Positions 15,664 through 24,456 of a stretch of DNA of 64,000 bases are shown piece after piece. The notes under the pieces are model-generated. The model was not told the origin of the DNA and made no database searches. It saw only the letters and a program-made list of their open reading frames with translations. The first letter of the stretch is position 1; each line of letters starts with the position of its first letter. The position numbers and the translations under genes are program-made. Origin of the DNA: Chloroflexi bacterium CFX6 (GTDB lineage Bacteria; Chloroflexota; Anaerolineae; Anaerolineales; Villigracilaceae); the NCBI GenBank assembly GCA_030263595.1, contig SZPG01000006.1, forward strand, positions 120,115-184,114, given 5' to 3'.

Positions 15664-17148
15664 ATGAGGCTGATAAACTTTTTCCTCCCGCGCCTTGAAC
15701 ACATTTTCTTCGCGGCTGTCTTTTTCGGGATCGCCGCAGGCGGGCACCGGTTATTGAATTTCGACGGAGACCTGCCGCGTCATCTCCTCACGGGAGAACT
15801 GATCCTGCAAACCCGAAGCGTCCCCACCGTTGACGTTTTCTCGTTCCGCACGACGGGCTTTCCGGGCATTCCGCACGAGTGGCTTTCCCAGGTCATCTTC
15901 GCGGGCGTGTACGAACGGCTTGGCTTGAACGGCGTCGTCCTGCTCGTCGCTTTGATTATGATGCTGGTGTGGATGACGGTTTTCCGCGAGGCTCATTCTC
16001 GATCGCGCAGTTTGTTCTTCGCGCTGATCTTTACCGCGCTGGCGGCGGGCGCAAGCCAGATCCACGTCCTTCCGCGTCCGCACATCTTCACCTATCTTCT
16101 GACTGGGATATGGGTGGCATTGCTCGAACGTCTTGGAAAAACGGGCTGGGCAAAGTGGTGGCTGTTTCCGTTGATCATGCTGGTCTGGGTAAACCTGCAC
16201 GGCATGTTCGTGCTTGGGATCATTTTGTGGGGGATCTATTTGGTCGGAAGTTTCCTCGATCAACCATCCCGCGCCTGGTTCTCGGAGAGGAAAACGAAAT
16301 TCATGTTATTCGCTGGCGCCTTCTCCCTGGTTGCCACTTTCTTCTCCCCCTCCGGCGTTCATATTTGGGAGACGATCGTTTCGCTGGGGAGCAACTCGTA
16401 CATCACCTCGAAGATCACCGAATATCAATCCGCGAATTTTCATCTGCCGGAGACCTGGTTCTTTCTGGCGCTCCTGCTCCTGACCATGACAGGCTTCGCC
16501 CGCGCGAAAAACATCGGCTGGACGCACATCCTGTTGACGGTCGCTTTTGCGTTCCTGGCGTTGTACACGAGCAGAATGATCCCGCTGTTTGCCATTGTCG
16601 TCGCGCCTGTGACGGCAAAAGCCTTCGCAGAATGGATTCGGGAGGAACATCCGCAAAGCCGTTTCGCAGCATTCGAAGCGAGGATCGCACAAACCAACTC
16701 GTCCGCCAACGGCTGGATTTGGATCCTCCTCGTCGTTCTTGGGACCGCCGCCCTGATCCAGCAGGGGATCGCTTTGGATGCCGAAGGAAAGGGCAACGTC
16801 TTCGACGATCAATTCTTCCCGGTCCGCGCCGTGGACTGGCTCGCATCAAATCCGCAGGAGGGGCGCATGTTCAACGAGTTCGACTGGGGCGGCTACATCC
16901 TACTCCGCTTATGGCCCCGCGAGCAGATCTTCATGGACGGTCACACGCACATCTACGGCGAGGCATTGACGCGGGAATACGAGCAGGTCGCGACGCTCAG
17001 CCCGGGGTGGGAGGATGTCCTCGAGAAATACGACGTCGCCTGGGCGATCGTGCGCGCCGCGAACCCGGTGGAAGAGGCGTTGTCCGCGCGGGGGTGGCGC
17101 GAGGTCTATCGTGACGAGACCGCCGTCATATTAAAGCGTGAACCGTAA
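15664..17148 (+). CDS. Polytopic membrane protein, GT-C-like
   Basis: 494 residues with about ten membrane helices in the first 370 and a soluble C-terminal domain of roughly 110 residues. Early acidic NFDGDLPRHLLTGELIL and FPGIPHEWLSQVIFAG recall the first loop of GT-C glycosyltransferases, and the C-terminal part (MFNEFDWGGYILLRLWP, IFMDGHTHIYG) is a conserved tail I have seen with such proteins. Probable surface-glycan enzyme; donor and acceptor unknown. Start codon follows a -10 box by 7 bases with no SD motif. Confidence 0.65.
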   Translation: MRLINFFLPRLEHIFFAAVFFGIAAGGHRLLNFDGDLPRHLLTGELILQTRSVPTVDVFSFRTTGFPGIPHEWLSQVIFAGVYERLGLNGVVLLVALIMMLVWMTVFREAHSRSRSLFFALIFTALAAGASQIHVLPRPHIFTYLLTGIWVALLERLGKTGWAKWWLFPLIMLVWVNLHGMFVLGIILWGIYLVGSFLDQPSRAWFSERKTKFMLFAGAFSLVATFFSPSGVHIWETIVSLGSNSYITSKITEYQSANFHLPETWFFLALLLLTMTGFARAKNIGWTHILLTVAFAFLALYTSRMIPLFAIVVAPVTAKAFAEWIREEHPQSRFAAFEARIAQTNSSANGWIWILLVVLGTAALIQQGIALDAEGKGNVFDDQFFPVRAVDWLASNPQEGRMFNEFDWGGYILLRLWPREQIFMDGHTHIYGEALTREYEQVATLSPGWEDVLEKYDVAWAIVRAANPVEEALSARGWREVYRDETAVILKREP

Positions 17149-17157
17149 CGGGGCGTC

Positions 17158-18381
17158 ATGCAAAAGATCAATTTTCACCGCATCTTCATCGCTGCCGGAA
17201 TCGCTTCCCTGCTCGTTTCCTATCTGGCAGTCTGGATTCGATTGATCAACGATCCGGTCGAGCGGACCGGCTCCGACTTCATCGCGTTTTATACCGCCGG
17301 ACGGATCGCGCAGGAGGAAGGCGCGTCCCGCGTGTACGACATCGGATTACAGCGCCGGGTGGAGGAGGAACAGGTCGGCTTTGCGCTTGCGCCGGGTCAG
17401 GTGCTGCAATACAACCACCTTCCGTTTCTCATTCCCATTCTGCAAGTAATCGTAACTCCCGATTACGTCGCTTCTTTCCACAGGTGGGCGTTGTTCATGG
17501 CGGCGATCTACGTCGTCGGCATCGCCATCCTTGGGCAGACGTTGAAGCGATCGGAGATGAATCCCGCCTCCATTCGGATCGCCTCCATTGGAGCCATGCT
17601 TTTCCTCCCCCTCTTCTTCAGCCTGATGAACGGACAGGACACCGGCGTCCTCCTGCTCGGCGCAGCCATCTGGGGGTATGGGTTGCTCACCGGCAGGGAA
17701 TGGATCGCCGGGCTGGGATTGAGCCTGACAACGGTGCGTCCGCACATCGCGCTTGTCCTGGCTCTGCCGATGTTGTTCAGGCATTACAAAGTGTTTCTGG
17801 GGTTTGTCATCGGTTCGGGAATGCTTGCCCTTATCAGTTTTGCGATCCTGGGTTTGCAGGGCGCGCAGGAATTCATCCATGTCATCCTCGTCAGCGCGGG
17901 CGGCGATTGGTACGGGATCAAGCAGAACGTCATGTTCAACCTGATCGGGCTCCTGATGCGGACGTTTCCCACTGTGGAGGCGGACACAATTCGCGGTATT
18001 GGCTGGGTCGTCTATGGAGCAACGATCCTTGCGCTGGTCTTTATCTGGCGCAGGACAAAAGGTCGAAAGGAATATCTGATCGGTCTCACCGTGACGCTCG
18101 CCGTGCTGGTCGTCCCCCATCTTCACTTCCACGATCTCACGCTAATTCTTATTCCGCTCTTTATGTTGATGCGCCTCAGCCCGATCGGGCGGATGAAAAC
18201 GTCCTTCGCCGCGACCCTGCCCCTTGCGATCTCGTTATTACTCCTCATAAGCAACGCCGCCCCATTTTTGCAATTCACCGTTCCATACCTGATCTCACTC
18301 TCCCTGATCGCCTATCTTTGCCTTTCCGGGAAATCCCTCGGGGCATCCCCTAACCCGGACAAGCCGAAACCCCCGGGTTGA
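17158..18381 (+). CDS. GT87/DUF2029-type membrane glycosyltransferase
   Basis: 407 residues, about ten helices. SDFIAFYTAGRIAQEEGASRVYD (44-66 region) carries the D-F near the first loop that marks GT87 (DUF2029) alpha-mannosyltransferases using polyprenyl-phosphate mannose, and QYNHLPFLIPIL fits the second motif. It begins nine bases after the previous stop and is likely in the same operon. The last residues (NPDKPKPPG) are encoded by GC-rich sequence that runs into a repeat resembling GAGCCTGTCGAA elements, so the natural end may have been altered. Confidence 0.8.
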   Translation: MQKINFHRIFIAAGIASLLVSYLAVWIRLINDPVERTGSDFIAFYTAGRIAQEEGASRVYDIGLQRRVEEEQVGFALAPGQVLQYNHLPFLIPILQVIVTPDYVASFHRWALFMAAIYVVGIAILGQTLKRSEMNPASIRIASIGAMLFLPLFFSLMNGQDTGVLLLGAAIWGYGLLTGREWIAGLGLSLTTVRPHIALVLALPMLFRHYKVFLGFVIGSGMLALISFAILGLQGAQEFIHVILVSAGGDWYGIKQNVMFNLIGLLMRTFPTVEADTIRGIGWVVYGATILALVFIWRRTKGRKEYLIGLTVTLAVLVVPHLHFHDLTLILIPLFMLMRLSPIGRMKTSFAATLPLAISLLLLISNAAPFLQFTVPYLISLSLIAYLCLSGKSLGASPNPDKPKPPG

Positions 18382-18407
18382 GCCTGTCGAAACCAAAATA
18401 GGCTTGA

Positions 18408-18468
18408 AAACCACCGAGACACAGAGACACGGAGATTTTCAAGCTCTTTTCTCTGTGTCTCGGTGGTT
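18408..18468. repeat. Long inverted repeat, possible terminator
   Basis: AACCACCGAGACACAGAG (18408-18425) pairs with CTCTGTGTCTCGGTGGTT (18451-18468). The arms resemble a GAGACACAGAGACACGG string I recognise as recurrent in bacterial metagenomes. It lies between convergent genes and may terminate both. Confidence 0.7.
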
Positions 18469-18515
18469 AAGAAACTCTTGTGGGAAAAACAAGTATTTCA
18501 CTGCCAAGTTCCCGA

Positions 18516-20078
18516 TTACCGTTCCCTGTAGATCATCACGTCGTCGGTTTCGTACACTACTTCGTATCGTTCGTCGCCTCGCACGCGCTCCGCAAAATAC
18601 GCGAAGGTACGGGCGAGAGCAAGCGGCGCGCAATTTTCCGCGCGCAATACCTTCGAAAGGTAAACGTAATCGTACGCGGAGGAACTCAACCTCCCATCAA
18701 TGCACGAGGGGTCGTCGCCGGCGCACGACTGCAATGCGACCGCCTCGCGGATAAACGGTTTGAACGCTTCGCCCCTCGTCCATTCCGCGCCCTGGATCGT
18801 GAACAGACTCCGCCTGCCCGTCAACGCGGGGAACCATTCGGAGGTCGCGTCGCAGGCAACAGAGTTTGCGCCGGAGAGAACCAAAAAGCGCGTCTCCTCC
18901 GTCGTGTTTCCTTTCACCCACAACATCGCGTCACGTTCGGGTTTGGAAAGCGCCGCGCCAGATACTTGAAACCCAAATTGATACGCGGAAAAGACCATGT
19001 AGATCAAAAGATACAGGAAGACGTTCCTCTCGACGGACGAAACCTGAACCGACTGCCCCGCCTCTTCCCTACCCGACGCCTGCAGCGCCGGCAAAACGAC
19101 CTCCGCCAACCCGACAGCGGCAAGCATCGCCAGCGGAATCACGACCAGGTTCGTGGCGCTTCGTCCCGCCGCGAGAAAGGGAATTGCCATCCACAACGGG
19201 AGCAGGTAGTCCCTGCGGATGAGGCGGCGGGCGACCCCGATCAAAGCCAGGACCGCGATCACCGTCATGTAAGGTTCTTCCGTAAACGTAAAAAAGAGGA
19301 GATGAAGGAACGCCAGCGGATTCTCCCCGGTCTGCCCCGCGCTGAGGAGAGGCTCGATCCCATGGAAGCGGATCACCGTCCCCCACCAGGGCGCGGAGAG
19401 GAGCAGCACGAGAAGCGCAACGAGGACGGAGCGCATGAACGCGACGCGCGCGCGCGAAAGCATAAGCCATAGAAAGACCGCCGAGAGGAGCGTATGCGCC
19501 GCCGCTTCCGGGTGACTCATCACAGCCAGCCCGCCGAATACGCCCGCGAGGACAACGTCGGCGCGGCGGTCTTCCCGATAAAGACGGACGATCGCTCCCA
19601 ACGCGAGCAGCATGAAGAATTGACCCGGCGCGCGCGTCAGACCTCCGCCCATGACGAACCAGAAAAAGGCGCGGGGCGTCAGGGCAAAGAACAGGGTCGA
19701 GAGCGAGGCGTAATATTTGTCCCGCAGGAGGCGCAGGGAGAGAAGGTAAAAAGCCGGTATGGAGAGCGAGGCAAAGAACGCCGGCATCCATCGCGCGGCT
19801 TGTACCGCGTTCATGCCGAACAGGTCCGCGGCGAGCGCGCCGAAATAAAATCCAAGCGGCGGGTACGCAAAGGGAATGCCCGATTGATTGTATGAGGTAA
19901 AAGCGGGGATGAGATAATGATTTGCCCGCAGGTCGTCCACCATCACCGCGAACATCCCGCCGTCGTTGACGGCGAACCCCGCGAGCAGGGTCGGGTTGAA
20001 GCGCAGGAACGCGCCGAGGGAGATGGCGAGCAGCAGGGTCAGGTTAGCCCACTCGTCGCGGGCAACGGATTTTTTCAT
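18516..20078 (-). CDS. Polytopic membrane protein, GT39-like
   Basis: 520 residues with about eleven helices and a soluble C-terminal domain from about 375. The first outer loop (NDGGMFAVMVDDLRANHYLIP) and SGIPFAYPPLGFYFGAL resemble the first loop of PMT/ArnT-like glycosyltransferases, with D-D for donor binding. The C-terminal domain includes two Cys pairs (SCAGDDPSC) that could form a disulfide outside the cell. It converges with the GT87-type gene. Likely glycan or lipid modification; substrate unknown. Confidence 0.7.
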   Translation of the reverse strand: MKKSVARDEWANLTLLLAISLGAFLRFNPTLLAGFAVNDGGMFAVMVDDLRANHYLIPAFTSYNQSGIPFAYPPLGFYFGALAADLFGMNAVQAARWMPAFFASLSIPAFYLLSLRLLRDKYYASLSTLFFALTPRAFFWFVMGGGLTRAPGQFFMLLALGAIVRLYREDRRADVVLAGVFGGLAVMSHPEAAAHTLLSAVFLWLMLSRARVAFMRSVLVALLVLLLSAPWWGTVIRFHGIEPLLSAGQTGENPLAFLHLLFFTFTEEPYMTVIAVLALIGVARRLIRRDYLLPLWMAIPFLAAGRSATNLVVIPLAMLAAVGLAEVVLPALQASGREEAGQSVQVSSVERNVFLYLLIYMVFSAYQFGFQVSGAALSKPERDAMLWVKGNTTEETRFLVLSGANSVACDATSEWFPALTGRRSLFTIQGAEWTRGEAFKPFIREAVALQSCAGDDPSCIDGRLSSSAYDYVYLSKVLRAENCAPLALARTFAYFAERVRGDERYEVVYETDDVMIYRER

Positions 20079-20418
20079 TCGGGCGACTCCAATGGATTCG
20101 TTTCCCTGATTCTACCGCCTTCGCCATGACGTTGCAGCGAAAAGTCCAACCGGGGATTTACGCTTCACGCCAACCCTCCGCGAATGAAACACGAAGAGAA
20201 GTGCGCGAAGAAAACCGTGGGCGATCCGCGAAGGAAATACAAATTTCCCCGGCTGCGCCTGGCTCCATGGCGCGCAAACAAAAAAGACCCGGCTGAATTC
20301 GACCTGGGTCCGCTTCGATCTTCATATTGCGGCAATTGCCGGAACTTCAAATCGTAGATCGGTCGAGCTCCTGCAATTTGCCTCTACGTTCCATGAAGGT
20401 GGGTCGCGTGGTCATCGC
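20079..20418. other. 340-base gap without a gene
   Basis: No frame has a credible start or family match. The stretch around 20180-20245 contains degenerate GAAGAGAAGTGCGCGAAG-type purine strings like intergenic repeats seen elsewhere in such genomes. No clear promoter or terminator is visible. Confidence 0.4.
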
Positions 20419-20718
20419 CTACAACTCATCATCGTCGAACGTCTCGAGGTATTCCTCGTCTGTTTGCGTTTGTCCGCCATGTGCATTCTCGTATTCCTTG
20501 AGAAGTTTCTTGAGCGCTTGCACCGCCTCCTCGCGTCCATTGACGAAGATGCCGTATCGCCGAAGTTTGTTCATTACCATGTAATGAATTCCGCTGTATC
20601 CCATGCCTGTGCCGCCGGATTGGATGCGGTCGTGGGCATCGTGATAAAGTTCCAGAATTTCGTTGTACTCATCCAACGATTGAATGCCACTCTTTGAGTT
20701 CGACGAGTTCTGCGACAT
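20419..20718 (-). CDS. Small conserved-looking protein of unknown function
   Basis: 99 residues, charged, predicted helical with an acidic C-terminus (DEEYLETFDDDEL). YHDAHDRIQSGGTGMGYSGIHYMVMNKLRRYGI is the most structured part. No family recognised. Its first 50 bases overlap the end of the gene at 20669 in another frame, and it has no other upstream Met, so the two are probably translated together. Confidence 0.6.
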   Translation of the reverse strand: MSQNSSNSKSGIQSLDEYNEILELYHDAHDRIQSGGTGMGYSGIHYMVMNKLRRYGIFVNGREEAVQALKKLLKEYENAHGGQTQTDEEYLETFDDDEL

Positions 20719-20989
20719 GTTCAGGCTCCATTTTTTCGAGGTTCTTTTGAAGGTTGATCTTCAGTCGGCGAATCTCATCCTTCACGTCATCAACCTTTAC
20801 AGGGCGGACGTCCGCCTGATCCGAGAAATGGACTTCCGGGTAATTGCGCTGGAAGATATTCTTGACCAGCAGGATTTGATAGATCTTCCGCCCGCTGTGC
20901 ATCACGCCAATATCCTTCAAAACGCCGGTGTACAGCAGGTTGTCGCCCAGGTACAGTCCAACGTAATCGCCGGGGTGTAACTCGCTCAT
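20669..20989 (-). CDS. Small protein of unknown function
   Basis: 106 residues. An N-terminal beta-rich half (LHPGDYVGLYLGDNLLYTGVLKDIGV) looks like a small barrel or SH3-like fold, followed by a basic/acidic helix (DDVKDEIRRLKINLQKNLEKM). No family recognised. AAAGGAG precedes the ATG, and an extended -10 (TGCTAAAAT, at about 21008-21016 on the minus strand) gives a short leader. It shares a 50-base overlap with the following gene. Confidence 0.65.
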   Translation of the reverse strand: MSELHPGDYVGLYLGDNLLYTGVLKDIGVMHSGRKIYQILLVKNIFQRNYPEVHFSDQADVRPVKVDDVKDEIRRLKINLQKNLEKMEPEHVAELVELKEWHSIVG

Positions 20990-21085
20990 AGACTCTCCTT
21001 TGCGTGCATTTTAGCATGGAAATAAAGTTTTGATCGGATCAGGAATGCAGAGCGCCGCTACATTCCATGCGCTGTCCTACGCGTC

Positions 21086-22402
21086 TCACAACGCCGCATC
21101 CAACATGATCGCCAGGAAGATGAACACGAGATACGTGCTGGACCACTTGTACATGCGCCAGGCGACCTTGTTCCCGCCCTGCTTCCAAACCGCCCACGCG
21201 GCGTAGATCAACGCGCCGCCCAGAACAAGCGAAGAGACGAGATACACCGTCCCGGCCAGGTTCAGGAGCGGAAGCAATAACGTGACGAGCACCAGTTCGA
21301 TGGTGTAAACGAAGATCTGCCTGCGCGTTTCCAGTTCGCCGCGCACCACCGGCATCATCGGAACGCCCGCCTTCTCGTAATCCTTCATGCGGACGATCGC
21401 CAGCGCCCAGAAATGCGGAGGCGTCCACATGAAGATGATGGCAAAGAGGATCCACGCCGTCCAATCGAGGACGCCGGTCGCCGCGGCATAACCGACCATC
21501 GGAGGGATCGCTCCCGCCCCGCCGCCGATGACGATGTTCTGCACGGTCGCCTTCTTCAGCCAGAGACTGTACAGGATCACGTAATAAATGATCCCAGCCA
21601 GCGAAAGTAGAGCCGCCAGCGAGTTCACGAAACACGCCAGGATGTAATAACTGACCAGCGACAACCCAAGACCGAACGCGAGACCCTCCGCGTCCGTCAA
21701 ACGCCCCTCCGCGAGCGGACGCCTGGCTGTGCGCTGCATCTTGCGGTCGAGTTCGCGGTCAATGTACTGGTTCAACGCGCTCGACCCGCCCGCCGCCAGC
21801 GCGCCGCCGAGCAGCGTCCACAGAGTCAATGAAAAGGAGGGCCACTGTTTCCCTCCGATGACCAGCCCGCCGTAGGTGGTGATCAACAACAAGCCCACGA
21901 TCAGGGGCTTGGACAACGCAAAGAAATCCTTTGCGCGCTGCCTCGCATCCAGTGAAACGGGTTTCGCCTCCTCCCTGACCAGCACGCCGGAAGTGTAAAC
22001 CAGCAAAAGGAGCGCGACCCACAAAGCCCAGGTCGTCAGCCTGTGCAGAAGGACGAGATGCCCCGCGCCGGGCTGCGTTACTTGTATCGCGCCCACCAAA
22101 GCCTGACCGAAGAACATGACCGTCAAAATGGTCGTCAGCGGCAGGATCACGCGTTGATTACGCTGCTCCCTCCACGCCTTGCGGAAGACCGCCAGCATCA
22201 GCGCCGAAGCGACCCCCACGAGCGATACGTGCGCCAGTTTCATCCAGCCGGCGGGCGCGGTCGGCGCACAAAGGGGCCAGCCTTTGCAGAACGCCTCCGC
22301 GCCGGTCAACGTCACAATGCGCCCGGCAACCGTCAGTGCGACCACCGCAAAGAACAACACGAACACGTATTTCGAGAACGAAGACTGGAGCGAGTATTTC
22401 AT
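21086..22402 (-). CDS. ctaB: Fused heme A synthase half / heme O synthase (CtaA-CtaB)
   Basis: 438 residues. Residues 1-145 correspond to one four-helix half of CtaA, with the paired-Cys loop FCKGWPLC and two heme-ligand-type histidines (KLAHVS, LLHRLTTW). From about 155 it is CtaB, the heme B farnesyltransferase, with prenyl-diphosphate motif NQYIDRELDRKMQRT and TPPHFWALAIVRMKDYEKAG. The fusion thus joins heme O and heme A synthesis for the oxidase encoded upstream. CtaA proteins usually have two four-helix halves; only one is present here. ATGA overlaps the SURF1 stop. The start at 22402 replaces a longer frame whose first 77 residues lie inside SURF1. Confidence 0.92.
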   Translation of the reverse strand: MKYSLQSSFSKYVFVLFFAVVALTVAGRIVTLTGAEAFCKGWPLCAPTAPAGWMKLAHVSLVGVASALMLAVFRKAWREQRNQRVILPLTTILTVMFFGQALVGAIQVTQPGAGHLVLLHRLTTWALWVALLLLVYTSGVLVREEAKPVSLDARQRAKDFFALSKPLIVGLLLITTYGGLVIGGKQWPSFSLTLWTLLGGALAAGGSSALNQYIDRELDRKMQRTARRPLAEGRLTDAEGLAFGLGLSLVSYYILACFVNSLAALLSLAGIIYYVILYSLWLKKATVQNIVIGGGAGAIPPMVGYAAATGVLDWTAWILFAIIFMWTPPHFWALAIVRMKDYEKAGVPMMPVVRGELETRRQIFVYTIELVLVTLLLPLLNLAGTVYLVSSLVLGGALIYAAWAVWKQGGNKVAWRMYKWSSTYLVFIFLAIMLDAAL

Positions 22403-23133
22403 GCTTCCTGTTTCCTCAAAAAGAACGGATAACCCGCGAACAAAATCGTCGCGAACGTGAACCACTGCAAAGCATACCCAAAATGCGGACCTTCCGTCAA
22501 CTCGATCTCGGGCTGGTACGGGATCGGGGGAACGTCGTCTCCCGCCGCCGCATCGGGCTGGATGTAAACGGTCAGCGCGGGAAACGGCATCTGACGCGCG
22601 AGCCTCTCGATGTCGGCGTTGTTCCACACCCAAAGCGGACTCCCGTCCGCAGGCAGCGCGTCGGCGACCCCGCCGAAGGCTGGCTTGCCCTGCCCGAGCC
22701 GGATCTGCCCCCTTATCGTCACGACGCCCGGCTCATCGTATTTGCGCCAGTCCCCAGGCGCGGAATTGCCGTCAGCGGGGATCCAGCCTCGGTCCACAAG
22801 GACAGCCGTCCCTGAGAAACGAAGCGGGGTCAGGAGGTGGTATCCGTATTGGTCGCCGTGATACTGATTGCGGATCGCGATCTGATTTTCGAAATCGTAT
22901 TCCCCCGTCACTGTCGCGGCGCGCCACTCCATTTCATCCAGAGCCTGCAAATCGGCGGAGTTCAAATCCAGCGGCGGCATGGCGCGCATGGATTCAAAGT
23001 GGGCGTTGAAGGCGCGCCGCTGGTCGAGGCGATCCAATTGCCAGATGCCCAAACGGACGCACAGCGCGGTTCCCAGGAATACAAGGATGGTCGTGAACAA
23101 CCACCTGCGATGGAACATCCTACGCAGGAACAT
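22399..23133 (-). CDS. SURF1-family cytochrome oxidase assembly protein
   Basis: 244 residues with one membrane helix at each end (about 12-30 and 218-236) and a periplasmic-type domain between them, the SURF1/Shy1 plan. RLGIWQLDRLDQR is the conserved G-x-W-Q-L-x-R segment, VLVDRGWIPAD the second, and FGYALQWFTFA the third. SURF1 aids heme A insertion into subunit I. It overlaps the cupredoxin-like gene by 14 bases and CtaA-CtaB by 4. Confidence 0.92.
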   Translation of the reverse strand: MFLRRMFHRRWLFTTILVFLGTALCVRLGIWQLDRLDQRRAFNAHFESMRAMPPLDLNSADLQALDEMEWRAATVTGEYDFENQIAIRNQYHGDQYGYHLLTPLRFSGTAVLVDRGWIPADGNSAPGDWRKYDEPGVVTIRGQIRLGQGKPAFGGVADALPADGSPLWVWNNADIERLARQMPFPALTVYIQPDAAAGDDVPPIPYQPEIELTEGPHFGYALQWFTFATILFAGYPFFLRKQEA

Positions 23134-23620
23134 CTTTTTTCTTCACGGGAAGGATGAAACTATACAACGCGATCAGGACGCCCATGGGAATGCCCGCAAA
23201 AAGGATGCCGTACAGGCGCGTGCCGATCGTGAGGGGCTCGCGCACGTCCAACCCGAAATAATTGCCAGGTTGAAAGGTGCATTCGTAGGCGAGGCTTTCC
23301 ACCCGTCCAAGAGGTAACCGCGCCGATGAATTGGCGGGAATCCACAACGGACCCAGTTTGTGGTCAACCGCATCGTCGTTCCTTACCACGAGCGTATCGC
23401 CGACCACGAAGACCATATCCGTCGGGATGGAGGGAGGTTGTTCGCCGCGCGCCACCTGCTCCGCCGCGCCGGGCGGGATGACCAGCGCGATCTCCTGCGG
23501 GGGACGGGCTGTCTCCCGCAAAAAGATGAACGGTATCTCGCTGATCGCCGCGCCGAGCGCCAGCCCGATCGCCAGCGAAATGAAAAGCCTTTTGAGAAGG
23601 ACATTCAGTGGAGGCATCAT
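23120..23620 (-). CDS. Membrane protein with cupredoxin-like outer domain
   Basis: 166 residues: a helix at about 10-34, an outer domain, and a second helix at 136-158. The outer part has VVGDTLVVRNDDAVDHKLGP and a later YECTFQPGNY, reminiscent of a cupredoxin with His87 and Cys114 as possible copper ligands; the usual second histidine and methionine are not evident, so metal binding is uncertain. Between SCO1 and SURF1 in overlapping frames, it may help deliver copper to the oxidase. Confidence 0.6.
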   Translation of the reverse strand: MMPPLNVLLKRLFISLAIGLALGAAISEIPFIFLRETARPPQEIALVIPPGAAEQVARGEQPPSIPTDMVFVVGDTLVVRNDDAVDHKLGPLWIPANSSARLPLGRVESLAYECTFQPGNYFGLDVREPLTIGTRLYGILFAGIPMGVLIALYSFILPVKKKDVPA

Positions 23621-24231
23621 CCACCCTCTTCGAGGATCAACTTGAGATCGTGAACGATGTCCTCCACGGGCGTATCGAATCCGAACGAGAGGCGCAGGTC
23701 TCCGTTCCCGTCAACCAACGTCACGCGCGCCGTGTGATTCACCAGATACCCCGCCGCGGACGCGCCTTCCACGATCTCACGGAACACGCCGTAGGCGTTC
23801 CAGACCTTCGCCAATTCCTCCTCGGGTCCGCTCAATCCGATGAAGTCCGGGTTGAAATGATTCACGTATTCCTGCGCGCGTTCGGGCGTGTCGCGCCCGG
23901 GGTCAACCGTGACGAACACGACCTGCACACGCGCGGCTTCCTCCGCCTTCAATCCCTTCATCGCCTGGTTGAGTTCCGCCAGCGTAGTGGGACAGACATC
24001 CGGGCAGGAGGTGTAGCCGAAGAAGAGCAGGACGACCTTCCCCCGCATCCCGCTCAACTGGAAGCTGCTTCCGTCCGCCCGAGCCAGCGCAAAATCCGAC
24101 GCGGGAGGATATGGTTCGGTGTAGGTCGTCCCGCGGAACCCGGCGGGTCGGGCAAAGAAGACCGTCCACGCGGCGACCATGCCGATCAAAACGAGCGATC
24201 CAAAACCAACGAGCAACGTTTTTCGATCCAT
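23617..24231 (-). CDS. SCO1/SenC-family copper chaperone
   Basis: 204 residues. One N-terminal anchor helix (about 6-27) precedes a thioredoxin-fold domain with the copper-binding C76-x3-C80 (TSCPDVCP) and His166 (NHTAR), all three SCO ligands. SCO proteins load the CuA centre of cytochrome oxidase subunit II. The start at 24231 gives a proper anchor. The stop overlaps the next gene by four bases. Confidence 0.93.
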   Translation of the reverse strand: MDRKTLLVGFGSLVLIGMVAAWTVFFARPAGFRGTTYTEPYPPASDFALARADGSSFQLSGMRGKVVLLFFGYTSCPDVCPTTLAELNQAMKGLKAEEAARVQVVFVTVDPGRDTPERAQEYVNHFNPDFIGLSGPEEELAKVWNAYGVFREIVEGASAAGYLVNHTARVTLVDGNGDLRLSFGFDTPVEDIVHDLKLILEEGG

Positions 24232-24327
24232 GACTGTACCTGAAAATTGACAAGCGATGTCGCACACACCGCGCCGTGAGATTTACCTCGCCTGGCGAAC
24301 CGGCGTTTTTCAATCATACACCCAAAA

Positions 24328-24357
24328 ATCGGAGCGACCCGTTCGGATCGCCCCGAT
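24328..24357 (-). terminator. Terminator after ctaE
   Basis: A 14-bp stem with two mismatches around a TT loop, followed on the minus strand by five Ts. It separates the structural oxidase genes from the assembly genes. Confidence 0.65.
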
Positions 24358-24456
24358 CATTTCCAACTCTAATTGGGTTCTTATGTCGCCCGGACCTGGA
24401 AAACGCAGAGAGCGACGTTAGAGAACGTCCTCCTGCACGTAAGTTTTCAGACCCTT

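Noticed and set aside
23120..23620. Functional blue-copper protein between SCO1 and SURF1
   Set aside because: Only one histidine and one cysteine of the usual ligand set are seen, so a copper site is not claimed.
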